Shown here piece after piece: positions 62,464 through 64,000 of a stretch of 64,000 nucleotides of DNA; positions within the stretch are counted from its first letter, which is position 1; each line of letters opens with the position of its first letter. The stretch covers positions 1 to 64,000 of the forward strand of contig CAMWMD010000005.1 of assembly GCA_947175265.1 (NCBI GenBank), in the 5' to 3' direction. The stretch is from an uncultured Porphyromonadaceae bacterium (GTDB lineage Bacteria > Bacteroidota > Bacteroidia > Bacteroidales > Muribaculaceae). The notes beneath the pieces were generated by a model, which was given only the letters and a program-made list of their open reading frames with translations, had not been told where the DNA came from and did no database searches. Made by a program: the position numbers and the translations under genes.

Positions 62464-64000
62464 ATGGCTTCCGAGATGCATCCTTTTCGCCTTCACAGGC
62501 TACCCCATATCATCATCATGTCTGCCTTCCTACTGGCAATGGCAGCCTGTGCCTCTATCGGCAACCCTTCCGGTGGTCCACGTGACGAAGACCCCCCGAG
62601 GTTTGTGAAGGCTAATCCGGCCCCGGGCTCCACCAACGTCAGCCGTCAGAAGATTGAGATTGAGTTTGACGAACTCGTCAACGTGAAGGATGCTTTCACG
62701 AAAGTGGTCGTATCTCCCCCTTCCGTGCAGGTGCCACGTGTCACTTCGCTCGGAAGGAAGGTGACTGTCCAGTTTAACGACACCCTCCTCCCGAACACCA
62801 CTTACTCAATCGACTTCGCAAACGCTATCGAAGACAACAACGAAGGAAACAAACTCCAGGGTTTCACTTATACCTTCTCTACAGGAGAGACACTCGATTC
62901 GCTGAGGATATCCGGAATGGTGCTCTCCGCCGACGGGCTGGAGCCCCAACAGGGGATGCTCGTGGGTGTATACTCCAATCCCGCCGACTCCGCACTCTCT
63001 ACCCTCCCCTTCGAGAGGGTGGCAAAGACCGACGACCGGGGGCGCTTCTCTATTCTCGGCCTGAAGCCCGGGCAATACCGCATATTCGCAGTCAACGACA
63101 TCGACAACGATTACAAACGCTCTAACCCGGAGGAGGCAATGGCTTTCTATGATTTCACAATCTCTCCGGATTCCGAGAGGGTCATGGCCACCGACACCGT
63201 GTTCAATCTCCTGACAGGAGAGGTCGACACAATCCTAAACCGTGAGCGCACACGGTTCCTCCCGAACGATATCCTGCTGCGCTCTTTCGAGAGCGACTAC
63301 AAGGCTCAGTTCCTCCAGAAATACGAGCGCGTTGACTCCACACGTCTGTCGTTCATTTTCAACGCCCCCTCGAAGCAACTCCCCGAATTGTCGATTGTCG
63401 GAATCGACGGATATAAGGACTGGTACACTCTCGAGCGCTCCGCAAACAACGATACGCTCACCTATTGGCTACGCCCAAGAAGCTTAATAGCCGTGGATTC
63501 CCTCAGAATCGCCGCAACATACCTGCGCACTGACTCCGCTCAGAATCTCACCGCCGCGACCGATACCCTCCGTTTCTTTCGCCCGCAGGTGAAGCAGTCC
63601 AAAGACAACAAGAAGAAAAAGAAGGGGGAGGAAGCCGAGACCGACTCCCTCCCGCCACGCATACCCCCGCTCGGATACAAGATGATCACCTCCTCGACTC
63701 AGGAGGTATTCATGCCCGTGATAATGGAATTCGATACCCCTCTCGCCAAACTCGACTCCACCGCTTTCCATCTCGAGACGATGGTCGACTCCGTGTGGCT
63801 GCCCGTTAAGAAGGACTGGAAAATCGAGCCTTACGATACCTTGTCGCCGAGAAAACTGAAAGTGGAATATCCCTGGGATTATTCCACACAATATCGCCTG
63901 AGAGGCGACTCGCTCGCCGCAGAAGGTATCTACGGCCTTTTCTCCGACCCTATTGAGCATAGTTTCAAGACAAAGGGCGAGGAGGATTATTGTGCCGTCA
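62464..64000 (+). CDS. Ig-like-domain (Big_5) lipoprotein, partial at window end
   Basis: This gene is missing from the ORF track because it has no stop inside the window; I read about 512 residues in one open frame. A hydrophobic stretch and lipobox (HIIIMSAFLLAMAAC) are followed by ASIGNPSGGPRDEDPPRFVKANPAPGSTNV and EIEFDELVNVKDAF, the start of a Big_5 (bacterial Ig-like) domain of about 100 residues. A carboxypeptidase-like segment (RFSILGLKPGQYRIFAVND) and further beta-rich domains with a lysine-rich linker (KDNKKKKKGEE) come next. It is widespread in Bacteroidales near core genes; the function is unknown, with a surface or envelope location. Confidence 0.85.
   Translation, partial: MASEMHPFRLHRLPHIIIMSAFLLAMAACASIGNPSGGPRDEDPPRFVKANPAPGSTNVSRQKIEIEFDELVNVKDAFTKVVVSPPSVQVPRVTSLGRKVTVQFNDTLLPNTTYSIDFANAIEDNNEGNKLQGFTYTFSTGETLDSLRISGMVLSADGLEPQQGMLVGVYSNPADSALSTLPFERVAKTDDRGRFSILGLKPGQYRIFAVNDIDNDYKRSNPEEAMAFYDFTISPDSERVMATDTVFNLLTGEVDTILNRERTRFLPNDILLRSFESDYKAQFLQKYERVDSTRLSFIFNAPSKQLPELSIVGIDGYKDWYTLERSANNDTLTYWLRPRSLIAVDSLRIAATYLRTDSAQNLTAATDTLRFFRPQVKQSKDNKKKKKGEEAETDSLPPRIPPLGYKMITSSTQEVFMPVIMEFDTPLAKLDSTAFHLETMVDSVWLPVKKDWKIEPYDTLSPRKLKVEYPWDYSTQYRLRGDSLAAEGIYGLFSDPIEHSFKTKGEEDYCAV

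Overview
The window comes from a Bacteroidota chromosome, most likely order Bacteroidales and possibly a gut Muribaculaceae-like lineage (family placement is inference). The support is two SusC/SusD systems, a hybrid two-component regulator, several TonB-dependent receptors of Bacteroidales type, a fused SecDF, DUF6377/DUF4249-type proteins, no Shine-Dalgarno pattern, and many copies of the Bacteroidota -7 promoter element TAnnTTTG, some with a TTTG -33 element 18-20 bases upstream. No rRNA, tRNA, complete insertion sequence or CRISPR array was seen.

Left part (1-6.5 kb), accessory. A HEPN-type Abi_2 (AbiF/AbiD-like) gene is preceded by a perfect promoter and a compact hairpin with a U-tract that ends at the start codon, an arrangement like an RNA antitoxin ahead of its toxin. 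Next to it is a roughly 200-base non-coding region with complementary ends and a terminator (6S-like candidate). Then comes an operon of two paralogous small proteins plus a Pif1-like helicase with a C-terminal repeat domain, an array of 32-bp repeats, the scar of a deleted AAA ATPase, and a GNGPS-motif (MptE/DUF115-like) protein.

6.7-16 kb: a polyferredoxin membrane protein with an internal twin-arginine motif, a Tat-targeted ferredoxin-aldo/keto reductase and a TatA gene form an electron-transfer/export cluster. It is followed by an ECF sigma factor, a membrane anti-sigma-like protein, a small secreted protein and an outer-membrane receptor. An AAA-ATPase/PD-(D/E)XK gene follows.

16-28 kb: an alpha-glucan (starch-type) utilization locus. 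It holds a DUF6377-type regulator behind a structured leader, then SusC, SusD, a lipoprotein with three CBM26-like modules, a GH13 lipoprotein and a GH97 alpha-glucosidase. Together they would bind, cut, import and finish digesting starch oligosaccharides.

28-38.6 kb: a visibly AT-rich island on the minus strand carrying a ribosomal-peptide (RiPP) system. It has a double-glycine precursor with a four-cysteine tail, a radical SAM/SPASM maturase, a stand-alone plug-like protein, a TonB-dependent receptor, a C39 peptidase-ABC exporter, a 67-residue HlyD-N-terminus-like membrane protein and two related regulators. The right border has a second ATPase relic with paired operator-like dyads and a 60-bp perfect palindrome.

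38.6-44.3 kb: an unknown secreted protein, a TonB receptor/DUF4249 pair and a second AAA-ATPase/PD-(D/E)XK gene. 44.4-59 kb: an alpha-galactoside locus with galE, a sugar nucleotidyltransferase, galK, a hybrid two-component sensor, SusD, SusC and a GH36 alpha-galactosidase. A heptamer repeat array lies in the galE 3' untranslated region. 59-64 kb: secDF and the start of a divergent Ig-like-domain lipoprotein that runs off the window.
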